The position numbers were made by a program, and so were the translations under genes. This document shows positions 51,231-60,609 of a DNA stretch of 64,000 nucleotides, one piece after another; position 1 is the stretch's first letter; each line of letters begins with the position of its first letter. The notes beneath the pieces were generated by a model, which was not told where the DNA came from, did no database searches, and saw nothing but the letters and a program-made list of their open reading frames with translations. The stretch comes from Tetrapisispora phaffii CBS 4417 (Eukaryota; Ascomycota; Saccharomycetes; Saccharomycetales; Saccharomycetaceae): positions 992,001 to 1,056,000 of the forward strand of contig NC_016522.1 of the NCBI RefSeq assembly GCF_000236905.1, written 5' to 3'.

Positions 51231-51389
51231 CCCATCATTTTCACTAGCATCAGTAACGTTTCCTTTCTAATGACTTAAGTAAATTTATTTTTTAACTCTT
51301 ATCTTGAACTAATAATATATCAGTAATCAAACATAGATCAAAACTCACCATCCCTTCAGATTCCTAAAAACAATTTCAATACTTCTATA

Positions 51390-53186
51390 ATGAATTATAG
51401 TGAAAGTGAAAAACATGACTTACAAAACAACCCCAAGGTTCCAAAGGAAGCCTTAACAGAAGGTGGTAATGCTGCTTTTCACAATTTCATTAACGATTTT
51501 GCTCATGTTGACGATCCCTTAGAAAGAAGAAGGCTTGCATTAGAAAAAATCGATAATGCTTCTTTTGGTTGGTATCACGTTAAGGCCATTTTAGTTGCTG
51601 GTGTAGGTTTTTTGACAGATGCATATGATATTTTTGCAATTAATTTAGGTGTCTCAATGTTATCATATGTATATTGGAAGGGTAGCATACCCTCTTCATC
51701 GCAGACATTGTTGAAAGTATCCACCTCAGTCGGTACTGTCATCGGTCAAGTTTCATTTGGTGCTGCGGCTGATATCATTGGTCGTAAAAAGGTTTATGGT
51801 TCAGAATTAATTATTGTAATTTGTGCCACTATTTTACAATGTACATCAGCACATTCACCAGCAATAAATTTTGTTGCTATTTTAACGACCTATAGAATTA
51901 TTATGGGGATTGGTATCGGTGGTGATTATCCATTATCCTCAATTATTTCTGCTGAGTTTGCAACAACAAAATGGAGAGGTGCCATCATGGGTGCTGTCTT
52001 CGCAAACCAAGCTTGGGGTCAAATCGCTGGTGGCATCATCGCATTGATCTGCATAGCTGCTTATAAAGATGACCTAATACATGCTAATTCCGGTGCTGAA
52101 TGTGATTTAGTCTGTCAAAAAGCTTGTGATCAAATGTGGAGAATTTTAATAGGTTTCGGCGCTCTGCCGGGTATGATAGCTTTATATTTCAGATTGACTA
52201 TTCCTGAATCTCCTAGATACCAATTAGATGTAAATCTAAGGGATAGTGTAGTTGAATATCATAATTTGGATGCCCCTGTTCATAGTGGAAGTGACATCTC
52301 TGAAAACGAAAAAACAGCTGCAAAAATTGAAGAAAGATCTCATGATGGAATCGATATCGAGAACAGCACTGATGAAGAGCTATACGCCCCACCAAAGGCT
52401 TCATTTAAAGACTTCTGTGATCACTTTAAGCAGTGGAAACATTTTAAGATTTTATTAGGTACTGCTGGATGTTGGTTTATGTTAGATGTCGCTTTCTATG
52501 GTTTATCACTAAACAATGCAGTCATCGTGGAAGCTATTGGTTATGCATCATCAAAAAACGTCTATTATAAACTGTACAATTCTGCTGTTGGTAACTTAAT
52601 TTTAATCTGTGCTGGGTCACTGCCCGGTTATTGGGCGTCTGTCTTTACTATCGATATTATAGGTAGAAAACCAATTCAAACTTTTGGTTTCTTCATTTTA
52701 ACAGTACTTTTCTGTGTCATTGGTTTTGCTTATCATAGATTAACTCCTAATTCTTTGTTAGGTCTGTACATTGTTTGTCAATTTTTTCAAAACTTTGGTC
52801 CAAATACCACTACATTCATCATTCCAGGTGAAATTTTTCCTACAAGATACAGATCCACAGCACATGGTATTTCAGCTGCCTCTGGTAAGGTCGGTGCCAT
52901 TATTGCTCAAACTGTTTTAGGTACTTTGATTAATCATAACTGTGCGAGAGATGGCAAACCAACAAACTGTTGGTTACCTCACGTTATGGAAATTTTTGCA
53001 TTATTCATGTTATGTGGTTTAGGATTAAGTTTCTTAATTCCAGAAACTAAGAGAATGACTCTTGAAGAGATCTCGGAGAAATACCACGGTGAAGTTGACC
53101 TTACAAAATTAGCAGAAAGGAATCTTAACTATAACAAGAACTCCGTTATTATGTCAAAAGATAACGGTTCTCAAATTGATGTCTAA
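51390..53186 (+). CDS. PHO84: High-affinity inorganic phosphate/H+ symporter
   Basis: Plasma-membrane MFS phosphate transporter of the PHS family, 598 residues (S. cerevisiae 587). Nearly every block matches: LTEGGNAAFHNFINDFAHVDDPLERRRLALE, GVGFLTDAYDIFAINLG (span 1), GIGIGGDYPLSSIISAEFATTKWRGAIMG (the phosphate signature), the cysteine-bearing loop GAECDLVCQKACDQMWRIL, and the late signature FFQNFGPNTTTFIIPGEIFPTRYRSTAHGISAASGKVGAI. Twelve spans with a long central loop between 6 and 7 (about 275-340) are expected. The C-terminal tail has ETKRMTLEEISEKYH. Neighbour of alpha-tubulin, as in S. cerevisiae YML123-124. Confidence 0.97.
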   Translation: MNYSESEKHDLQNNPKVPKEALTEGGNAAFHNFINDFAHVDDPLERRRLALEKIDNASFGWYHVKAILVAGVGFLTDAYDIFAINLGVSMLSYVYWKGSIPSSSQTLLKVSTSVGTVIGQVSFGAAADIIGRKKVYGSELIIVICATILQCTSAHSPAINFVAILTTYRIIMGIGIGGDYPLSSIISAEFATTKWRGAIMGAVFANQAWGQIAGGIIALICIAAYKDDLIHANSGAECDLVCQKACDQMWRILIGFGALPGMIALYFRLTIPESPRYQLDVNLRDSVVEYHNLDAPVHSGSDISENEKTAAKIEERSHDGIDIENSTDEELYAPPKASFKDFCDHFKQWKHFKILLGTAGCWFMLDVAFYGLSLNNAVIVEAIGYASSKNVYYKLYNSAVGNLILICAGSLPGYWASVFTIDIIGRKPIQTFGFFILTVLFCVIGFAYHRLTPNSLLGLYIVCQFFQNFGPNTTTFIIPGEIFPTRYRSTAHGISAASGKVGAIIAQTVLGTLINHNCARDGKPTNCWLPHVMEIFALFMLCGLGLSFLIPETKRMTLEEISEKYHGEVDLTKLAERNLNYNKNSVIMSKDNGSQIDV

Positions 53187-54085
53187 AAATGCGATTTCAT
53201 AATCAGTTGCCGAATATTACAGTTCACAAAGTCAGTTAACTATTTCTTCACTGTTATCTTCCTTCTACATTCAAGGAAACAAACAGTTCTAATTTTTAAT
53301 CACAGATTTCTTATTACAATAAACTATCTTTAATGAAATGAAAAGTTCGTAACATCAACTGAAAATAATTCATGTACGTAATCTCATATAATATGATGTA
53401 AATAAGTTTAATTTAATTTCACTTAACTATTTCAATTATCCAGTATATATCTCTATGACTTCTTCATTTTTGAAAAGTAAATTCATTTCTTGAGTTTATC
53501 TCCAATTCATTAGAAAATTTATGATCGACAAAAGTTTCGAAAATAGGGAACCATAAATTGAATACAAAGATCTTGACATTAATGGTTCTTAAACAGATTC
53601 AATTCCTTCTCCACTAAACTCATCTCATCTTATGAGTGTGAATACTCTAAAGAGTTGGCCATCTTTTCAAATATAAAGTGGTCTTTTAATATTAATGTTA
53701 CCCGGCGAGCCGTCTTTAGTGTGCGACAACTTCATAGATCACACGAGATTTTAATAATAACAATAACAATAATAATAATAATAAGAATCATAACAATATA
53801 AGTTACACATGTTAGAGATCTACAACTCATCTCTAAATAGTTGTTTGATGTATTTTGAAATAGTTTCTTCTATAACATTACATTCTCTATTTGTTATTGT
53901 TCTTTATAAGTGTGTGTATCCAAGAGAAGCAGTGTTAGAAGCAATCAGTAATATTATTTATTTCAGGTTCATTTAATTTCAGATCATTTAATAATAACGT
54001 TTAGTGTATTTGATTACTAATTCCATTGTTGGTGAAATATCAACTTAGAAAAGATAAAAGAAAATAATAATATATCTTAGAAGTA
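53187..54085. other. PHO84 3' and alpha-tubulin promoter region
   Basis: 899 bp between tandem plus-strand genes. A Reb1-type TTACCCGG (53698-53705) lies 380 bp upstream of the tubulin ATG, followed by an AAT/AAC microsatellite (about 53755-53785). No gene is seen. Confidence 0.5.
53698..53705. promoter_or_regulatory. Reb1-type site (TTACCCGG)
   Basis: Exact Reb1 consensus about 380 bp upstream of the tubulin start; probably sets the nucleosome-free region of this promoter. Confidence 0.55.
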
Positions 54086-55429
54086 ATGAGAGAAGTTGTC
54101 AGTATCAATGTGGGTCAAGCAGGTTGTCAAATAGGTAATGCTTGTTGGGAATTATATTCTTTGGAACATGGTATCATGCCAGATGGTTATTTACAAGAGG
54201 GTTTGACTAAGCCAAAGGGAGGCGAAGAAGGGTTTTCTACTTTCTTTTACGAGACAGGTGCTGGTAAATTCGTTCCTCGTGCTGTGTACGTCGATTTGGA
54301 ACCAAATGTTATTGATGAAGTGCGTACTGGTGCTTACAAAGATTTTTTCCATCCTGAACAATTGATTAATGGTAAAGAAGATGCAGCTAATAACTATGCA
54401 AGAGGTCATTACACTGTCGGTAGGGAATTATTGGATGAAATTTTAGATAGGGTTAGAAAGATCTCTGATCAATGTGATGGTTTACAAGGTTTTCTTTTTA
54501 CACATTCTTTAGGTGGTGGTACAGGTTCCGGTTTAGGTTCTTTGATTTTGGAACATTTATCAATGGATTATGGTAAAAAATCTAAATTAGAATTCGCTGT
54601 TTATCCTTCTCCACAAACTTCAACATCTGTTGTTGAACCATATAACACAGTGTTGACAACGCATACTACTTTGGAACACGCTGACTGTACCTTCATGGTT
54701 GATAATGATGCCATTTACGATATGTGTAAGAAACATTTAGATATCCCAAGACCAACTTTTTCAAACTTAAACAATCTAATAGCACAAGTTGTCTCATCTG
54801 TTACAGCTTCATTGAGATTCGATGGTTCATTGAATGTTGATTTAAATGAATTCCAAACAAATTTAGTTCCATACCCAAGAATTCATTTCCCATTAGTATC
54901 ATACGCCCCAATTTCATCTAAGAGCAAAGCAACCCACGAATCAAATACAGTCGCTGAAATTACAAATGCTTGTTTCGAATCTAGTAATCAAATGGTTAAA
55001 TGTGAACCAAAGAATGGCAAGTACATGGCTAATTGTCTGTTGTACAGAGGTGATGTCGTTACAAAAGATGTTCAAAGTGCAGTCGCCACCATTAAGAATA
55101 AGAAGACAGTACAAATGGTTGATTGGTGTCCAACAGGTTTCAAAATTGGTATTTGTTATGAACCACCAACCTCTACCCCATCATCACAACTAGCATCTAT
55201 TGACAGAGCAGTATGCATGTTGTCCAACACTACTGCTATTGCTGAAGCATGGAAAAGAATTGATCATAAATTCGATCTTATGTACTCTAAACGTGCTTTT
55301 GTACATTGGTACGTTGGTGAAGGTATGGAGGAAGGTGAATTTACTGAAGCTAGAGAAGACCTGGCTGCTTTGGAGAGAGATTACATCGAAGTAGGTGCTG
55401 ACTCCTTTGAAGAAGATGAAGAATTCTAA
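54086..55429 (+). CDS. Alpha-tubulin (Tub1/Tub3)
   Basis: Alpha subunit of the tubulin dimer. The 447-residue protein has the same length as S. cerevisiae Tub1. GTP-contact elements are present: [13 protein letters not shown] at the start, the tubulin signature GGGTGSG (143-149), and the [21 protein letters not shown] loop with the catalytic Glu. The tail EEDEEF ends in an aromatic residue, the substrate for CLIP-type plus-end factors. Both S. cerevisiae genes carry an intron after about codon 8; here the sequence runs uninterrupted through SINVGQAGC. It could be TUB1 or TUB3: PHO84 on the left fits TUB3, RPM2 on the right fits TUB1, so the symbol is left open. Confidence 0.97.
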   Translation: MREVVSINVGQAGCQIGNACWELYSLEHGIMPDGYLQEGLTKPKGGEEGFSTFFYETGAGKFVPRAVYVDLEPNVIDEVRTGAYKDFFHPEQLINGKEDAANNYARGHYTVGRELLDEILDRVRKISDQCDGLQGFLFTHSLGGGTGSGLGSLILEHLSMDYGKKSKLEFAVYPSPQTSTSVVEPYNTVLTTHTTLEHADCTFMVDNDAIYDMCKKHLDIPRPTFSNLNNLIAQVVSSVTASLRFDGSLNVDLNEFQTNLVPYPRIHFPLVSYAPISSKSKATHESNTVAEITNACFESSNQMVKCEPKNGKYMANCLLYRGDVVTKDVQSAVATIKNKKTVQMVDWCPTGFKIGICYEPPTSTPSSQLASIDRAVCMLSNTTAIAEAWKRIDHKFDLMYSKRAFVHWYVGEGMEEGEFTEAREDLAALERDYIEVGADSFEEDEEF

Positions 55430-57002
55430 GAAATATCTATATTATTGCGTATCTATGTATGTATTCTTTCTTGCAGTTTTACATTTACTTTTTCAAAGGT
55501 TTGGAAATAAAATAAAGGGCATGTACATTAAATAAATAAATAACAATCGTAAAAAAATAAAATAAAATAAAAAAGACCAAATAATATAAAATTTACTTTT
55601 AGTTGAAATATTTTGCAGATTGAGTAAAGAATCGATTGGATCACCCGTTGCACGTAACAAAAAGTAAATTCAACAAGTGAATATAAAGAGAATAAACAAG
55701 AGATCCAATAAGTGCACAAATAAACGGGTTCATATACTTTCATTACTCACTAAAGTGAAGTTGTTCCCTTAACCAAGATCAATGACCATCATCATGTATA
55801 TAACTTTAAGAATGTATTTGATATCACGTGATGGAACAGTTAACGCCCATAAGAACCATACATACATAACGAAACTAATATCAGTAATATACCATACACT
55901 GGGCTTGAGACCCACAATACCTGCATGCCCTACAATTAAGTTCCAATAATAGTAATAACTGTATTTGATGGTCTTTGGCTTCATTTACAAAATATGCATA
56001 ATTTCAATATAACGGTCTAATTGTCACTCTTAATTAGGAAACGATGGAATTCTATCGCTTTAAAGTTGGAAATGTTTTCGAAATGCCCGCATGAAAATAA
56101 ATTAAATAGGAAACGAAGAAGATACCAAGAGCCTGTGAGACAGAGAAATCAATTTCGAAGTGAAAAATAACCTATTCGTTTGGATTCTTCCTCCAGTGGG
56201 TTCGATACTAACTGTGTTTTCGTTAAGCAAAACGTATAGGGAATAACACACAACACATAATATACACAAAAGCCAAGAGAACAACAGACGTCGTTGCTTG
56301 TAATTGCGATGGAGTAAGCTTTGAAGTGACAACTCTTAAATCAACACATATGATATGTTTAAATTTGATTCATTTTTGAAATAAACCTTACGGACAGCCT
56401 TGTTTAATCCGAAAAAACTGCTTGTTGAAGACGATATATAATTATAGAGATATTCTTACTTCTGCTTTCATAAAAATTAGAGTTCAATTGAAAGTTCAAT
56501 TGAAATTTCGATGCCCAATCTTTCAATTTATCGCATTTTAAAAACTTTTTTTTCTTGTATCAAGGATTCTCACCGTATTTTAGTAGTAAACATTGTGTAT
56601 TGTTAGAAATGAATATTGATGGTTTCTTACTATTTTGAAAATTTTCAAAGGTATTTTGTCTTTCAATATTCAAATTATAAAGAATAGTATAGTTGAAACT
56701 TTTCTTCCCACTAAGATTATCTTGCAATATTATTCAAACACACATACAAGGTAATTAATTACATTTGAGAATCTTGTTCATTTTTCTTTCTTAATTTTCT
56801 TTTTTTAATTTCTTCATATATATATATATATGTATACTTTTTCTTTATTTATTGATCAATTCTATTCTATCCTGTAACACTTTTAAATTGTTAAATTTCA
56901 GAGCTACACTTTACTTTTCCCATATTTAAAAAGTAATCAAGAATCGAATTGAAGTTTAACTTGCTTTAACGAAATACTACAAACACATAACAGATTATAA
57001 TA
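55430..57002. other. Tubulin 3' and ERG13 promoter region
   Basis: 1573 bp between tandem plus-strand genes. It holds ATCACGTGAT (55823-55832), a perfect Cbf1/E-box palindrome, and a TA tract (about 56815-56832). PGA3 (YML125C), which lies here in S. cerevisiae, is missing without visible remains. Minus-strand frames at 55528-55984 and 56102-56332 resemble nothing. Confidence 0.5.
55823..55832. promoter_or_regulatory. ATCACGTGAT, Cbf1-type site
   Basis: 10-bp palindrome that includes the RTCACRTG form bound by Cbf1. It is 1.17 kb from the ERG13 start and has no clear target gene. It is not part of a centromere, because no adjacent very AT-rich CDEII or CDEIII follows. Confidence 0.4.
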
Positions 57003-58403
57003 ATGACTGATACTAAGAGACAAAAGACTGCTGATCAACCAACTAGACCACAAAATATCGGTATTAAAGGTATTGAAATTTACATTCCAAACCAATACGT
57101 TAGTCAAACTGAATTAGAAGAATATGACGGTGTTTCTGCTGGTAAGTACACCATCGGTTTAGGTCAAACTAATATGGCTTTCGTCAACGATAGAGAAGAT
57201 ATTTATTCTATGTGTTTGACTGTTTGTTCCAACTTGATCAAGAATTATAACATCGATACCAACAAGATTGGTAGATTGGAAGTCGGTACCGAAACTCTTA
57301 TTGACAAGTCCAAATCCGTCAAGTCTGTTTTAACACAATTATTCCCAGGCAATGGTGATTTAGAAGGTATCGATACAGTTAACGCTTGTTACGGTGGTAC
57401 TAATGCATTATTCAGTTCATTGAATTGGATTGACTCTCAATATTGGGATGGTAGGGATGCCATCGTAGTCTGTGGTGACATTGCTATTTACGACAAAGGT
57501 GCCGCTAGACCAACTGGTGGCGCTGGTACCGTTGCTTTATGGATCGGTTCAGACGCCCCATTAGCCTTCGACAGCGTCAGAAGTTCGTACATGGAACACG
57601 CATACGATTTCTATAAGCCTGACTTCACCAGCGAATACCCGGTCGTTGATGGTCACTTCTCTCTAAGATGTTACGTCAAGGCCTTAGATCAAGTTTACGA
57701 AACTTATTTGAAGAAAGCTATCACCAAAGGGTTAATCTCCGAGACTGAGAACAAACCATTGACCGAATATTTTGATTACAACGTGTTCCACGTCCCAACT
57801 TGTAAACTAGTCGCAAAGTCTTACGGTAGAATGATGTTCAACGACTGTAAGAGAAACCACGCATACTACCCAACCGACGGATCCGTTTCTCAAGAAGAAA
57901 TCTCTGCCTGGGATACAATCGACTATGAAGAATCATTATTCGACAAAGCATTAGAAAAGAAATTTGTTACATTATCCAAAAGGTTGTACAATGAAAAAGT
58001 TGCCAAGTCATTAACTGTGCCAACCAATGTTGGTAATCTATACACTGCTTCTGTGTTTTCATCTCTCGCCAGTTTGATCTATTACGTCGGTAGTGATGCC
58101 TTACAAAATAAGAGAATAGGTCTATTTTCATACGGCTCCGGGTTAGCCGCTTCCTTATATTCTTGCAAAGTCGTTGGCGACGTCTCCAAGATTGCCCAGG
58201 TTTTGAACTTAGACGCCAAATTGAATACGTTAAGATCGCAACTAACCCCAAAGCAATACGAAGATGCAATTGCATTAAGAGAAGCTGCCCACTTACAAAA
58301 GGATTTCAAACCAAACGGATCCACTGATCTGTTGCAAGCCGGAACCTACTACTTAAGTGCCGTTGACGACAAGTTCAGAAGAACATATGAAGTCAAACAA
58401 TAA
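57003..58403 (+). CDS. ERG13: HMG-CoA synthase
   Basis: Condenses acetyl-CoA with acetoacetyl-CoA to HMG-CoA, an early step of the mevalonate/sterol pathway. The 466-residue protein (S. cerevisiae 491) begins with a short basic leader and then [21 protein letters not shown]. The acyl-accepting cysteine is Cys129 in [11 protein letters not shown], and the acetoacetyl-CoA-binding histidine is His263 in NVFHVPTCK. Also seen are [17 protein letters not shown] and the C-terminal [17 protein letters not shown]. Codon use is biased to preferred yeast codons, consistent with high expression. Catalytically complete. Confidence 0.97.
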   Translation: MTDTKRQKTADQPTRPQNIGIKGIEIYIPNQYVSQTELEEYDGVSAGKYTIGLGQTNMAFVNDREDIYSMCLTVCSNLIKNYNIDTNKIGRLEVGTETLIDKSKSVKSVLTQLFPGNGDLEGIDTVNACYGGTNALFSSLNWIDSQYWDGRDAIVVCGDIAIYDKGAARPTGGAGTVALWIGSDAPLAFDSVRSSYMEHAYDFYKPDFTSEYPVVDGHFSLRCYVKALDQVYETYLKKAITKGLISETENKPLTEYFDYNVFHVPTCKLVAKSYGRMMFNDCKRNHAYYPTDGSVSQEEISAWDTIDYEESLFDKALEKKFVTLSKRLYNEKVAKSLTVPTNVGNLYTASVFSSLASLIYYVGSDALQNKRIGLFSYGSGLAASLYSCKVVGDVSKIAQVLNLDAKLNTLRSQLTPKQYEDAIALREAAHLQKDFKPNGSTDLLQAGTYYLSAVDDKFRRTYEVKQ

Positions 58404-59262
58404 AAAAGCGCTGAGTGAGCGACCTCCTCGCCGCCATACACATATCCCCATTGCACAAAGAAGAGTATTTGCATTAATTTAAATCAACACATAACAAGTA
58501 GTGTAACCTATATACACAAATATTTAGTAGCTTTAAGAAAAATTGCAATGTAACACTGAGAGTTATGACGTTCTTATGTGTCTTATATACATGTACATAC
58601 ACACACACATATATATATATGTATAACAGGCAAACCTCCATTGCATTATTAAAGTATACATAATTAGGCTTCTTAATGAATATGCTAGTGGAGCATTGTC
58701 TGACAATAGACATACTGAAAGTCTACCATCGTGCTGCAACCACAATAACTCCATTGGCGCCATGGCGGCTCTATGTGGCTTTTACAGTTTTCGTAGACAA
58801 TGATGCCGTCTGGTTGCTTGAAATGGCTGTGTGCAACGGCAGTGCGCACAGGTAGCAACCGACTCGTCGTGTGTCGGTTGCAAAACAGAAGTTCCAGCGC
58901 CAAGTTCCACCTCTGTTTTCATGCAGCGTCGACAATGATCCTGGAGACAGAACACAAGAAGACAAGAACCGGCACGAAAGAGCGAGTGTGTGCGTTGTTG
59001 TCGTGGGTTGTCTCCCAATTAGGCAGTGCAGTGTCACCATCACCTCGCCAAAGACAGACAGACACACACACACGCGCAGAAAACCACAAGCACACTTTTT
59101 TTCCGACATCAACCGACCAATCAGCGATCAGGTGATGGGCATTGCGGGTGGTTTCCACTCACCGACCCAGTTTCTCGCTCCCCATGCATGCACGTCGCGT
59201 TGGTTACCGCTCGTTATTTAAGCGCGTTGGTGCTTCGTTCTTGTTTGCGTCCGCGTGTGTCT

Positions 59263-59286
59263 GGGGACCCGGCCGGCCGGGTCCCC
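59263..59286. repeat. Perfect 24-bp GC palindrome in island 4
   Basis: Half-site GGGGACCCGGCC followed directly by its reverse complement, centred on GGCC|GGCC. 22 of 24 bases are G or C. It is unrelated in sequence to the palindrome of island 1, but identical in length and symmetry. Confidence 0.95.
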
Positions 59287-59926
59287 GGCCCTCGGACTGC
59301 GGTGGTGGATGTCCGCGCGGGGACGCAGACGCAGACGCTCGGCCCACAAAAGGGCAAGAGCTTCCCTTTGCGGCCAAGGGATTTTCCGGTCCGTGGGTCT
59401 CGCAGGCCCTCTGTTTGTCGGTCCCGTCTTTTCTGGGTCCGGGTACTTGCGTGAATTTGCGCGTGCGCGAACACAGCGGTGCAGCCATATGCCGTTGTGG
59501 TCTGGTTCCACGTCCACTGAGCCCCCCGCACCGAACGCCGCTGGAAGAGTCGTCGTCGCCCATCAGTTGATATCATTGGTCAATCCTCCCTGCCTTTGCC
59601 GCCCGGCTGCCCACAGCGATCGTCGGACCGCAGCGGTGTGTCGTCCTGAGTCGGCGCTCTCCACGCTGCTCGTTACGCCAGACCCTCTACGCTCCCTCTC
59701 TTGTGCGCCCTATTCGCACATTCGAAACAGCATGTACCCAGATATTACATGATGTTGTCCATACAGACAGACATTTCAAACACCCAAGGACTGTTTTTGT
59801 GTCCTCTTTGTTTTAAGAATGAATGCTAGGAAAATTATAGTTAAACCATTCGATTGCTAAAAAATAAAAAAATAAATTTAACAAATCTTCTTTTTAACCC
59901 ATTCATAACTAAACATATATACAATT

Positions 59927-60126
59927 ATATATATATATATNNNNNNNNNNNNNNNNNNNNNNNNNNNNNNNNNNNNNNNNNNNNNNNNNNNNNNNNNNNN
60001 NNNNNNNNNNNNNNNNNNNNNNNNNNNNNNNNNNNNNNNNNNNNNNNNNNNNNNNNNNNNNNNNNNNNNNNNNNNNNNNNNNNNNNNNNNNNNNNNNNNN
60101 NNNNNNNNNNNNNNNNNNNATATATA
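59927..60126. repeat. TA microsatellite with 179-base assembly gap
   Basis: TA dinucleotides lead into N at 59941-60119 and resume after it, so the gap is most simply an unresolved TA tract. Confidence 0.85.
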
Positions 60127-60609
60127 TGCCTGTGTAGTTCCACATCTCTCGCTAGACAACCGCTCATCGCTCTCTGTTTCGTGCTTCATTTATCAACCCA
60201 CAGATACCCACAATAATATAAAAAACATACAAAAGCATAAAAGCATTTATACACACACTGTCTGATAAGATCTGGTTACTCTTTTGACGTCTTTTCTTTG
60301 TTATATTACTGAAACCGATTGCATCTTCCTTTCCATTCGCATATTGCAAACTCATTCATTTTATTTATACAGACCCACATATTTAAGGCAAATTCTTTTT
60401 CTAAAGAAACATAAAACCCATCTTATATTGTGCGAAGAAATTATAAGTGTTAATTATACAACCTGATATAGAGATAAACATAATTAATTATCCTTTAAAG
60501 TGCATTTTCTTCATCAATATACCTTTTTTTTTTATATATATGCTAAATTAAAGGAGAAAACAGAGCAAGAGAACAGCTGTTAAAAAAACACAATTATAAC
60601 AATAATATA

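Larger units (their letters stand above)
49702..51389. other. Long PHO84 upstream region
   Basis: 1688 bp between tandem plus-strand genes. Contents: an A-run (49982-49999), CACGTG (50057-50062), CTCATCGC (50200-50207) next to tandem TGAAAAATAT (50246-50265), an 18-bp palindrome with TGACGTCA at its centre (50289-50306), AACGTG (50854-50859) and a TATA box (51223-51230). Short frames (50274-50570 minus, no ATG; 50482-50730 plus) resemble nothing. I see no structured RNA gene. Confidence 0.55.
58404..60609. other. ERG13-RPM2 intergenic region with GC-rich island 4
   Basis: 2206 bp, the longest gene-free stretch here. From 58690 to about 59750 the DNA is strongly GC-rich; 59261-59320 has 49 G+C in 60. 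The island carries a perfect 24-bp palindrome (59263-59286) and a 10-bp one (58758-58767). Outside it lie TG/TA microsatellites (about 58593-58625), a TA tract and the N gap, then AT-rich RPM2 upstream DNA with a T-run at about 60524-60533. Up to six frames remain open in the island but none looks like a protein. Confidence 0.7.

Noticed and set aside
56190..56215. GGGTTCGATACT resembling a tRNA B box
   Set aside because: No A box at the right distance, no cloverleaf-compatible arms and no T-run terminator.
56102..56332. 76-codon minus-strand frame with a hydrophobic segment
   Set aside because: Starts with TTG and no internal Met gives a useful protein; it lies in the ERG13 upstream region without homology.
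55823..56430. Possible centromere: CDEI-like ATCACGTGAT and a CCGAAAAAA stretch near 56410
   Set aside because: The spacing is about 580 bp instead of 80-170, the intervening DNA is not extremely AT-rich, and the CDEIII core does not match.
59142..59752. Overlapping long open frames on both strands in GC island 4
   Set aside because: Four to six frames are open at once because stop codons are depleted in GC-rich DNA. The peptides are Arg/Pro/Ala-rich with no family resemblance, and most lack a sensible ATG.
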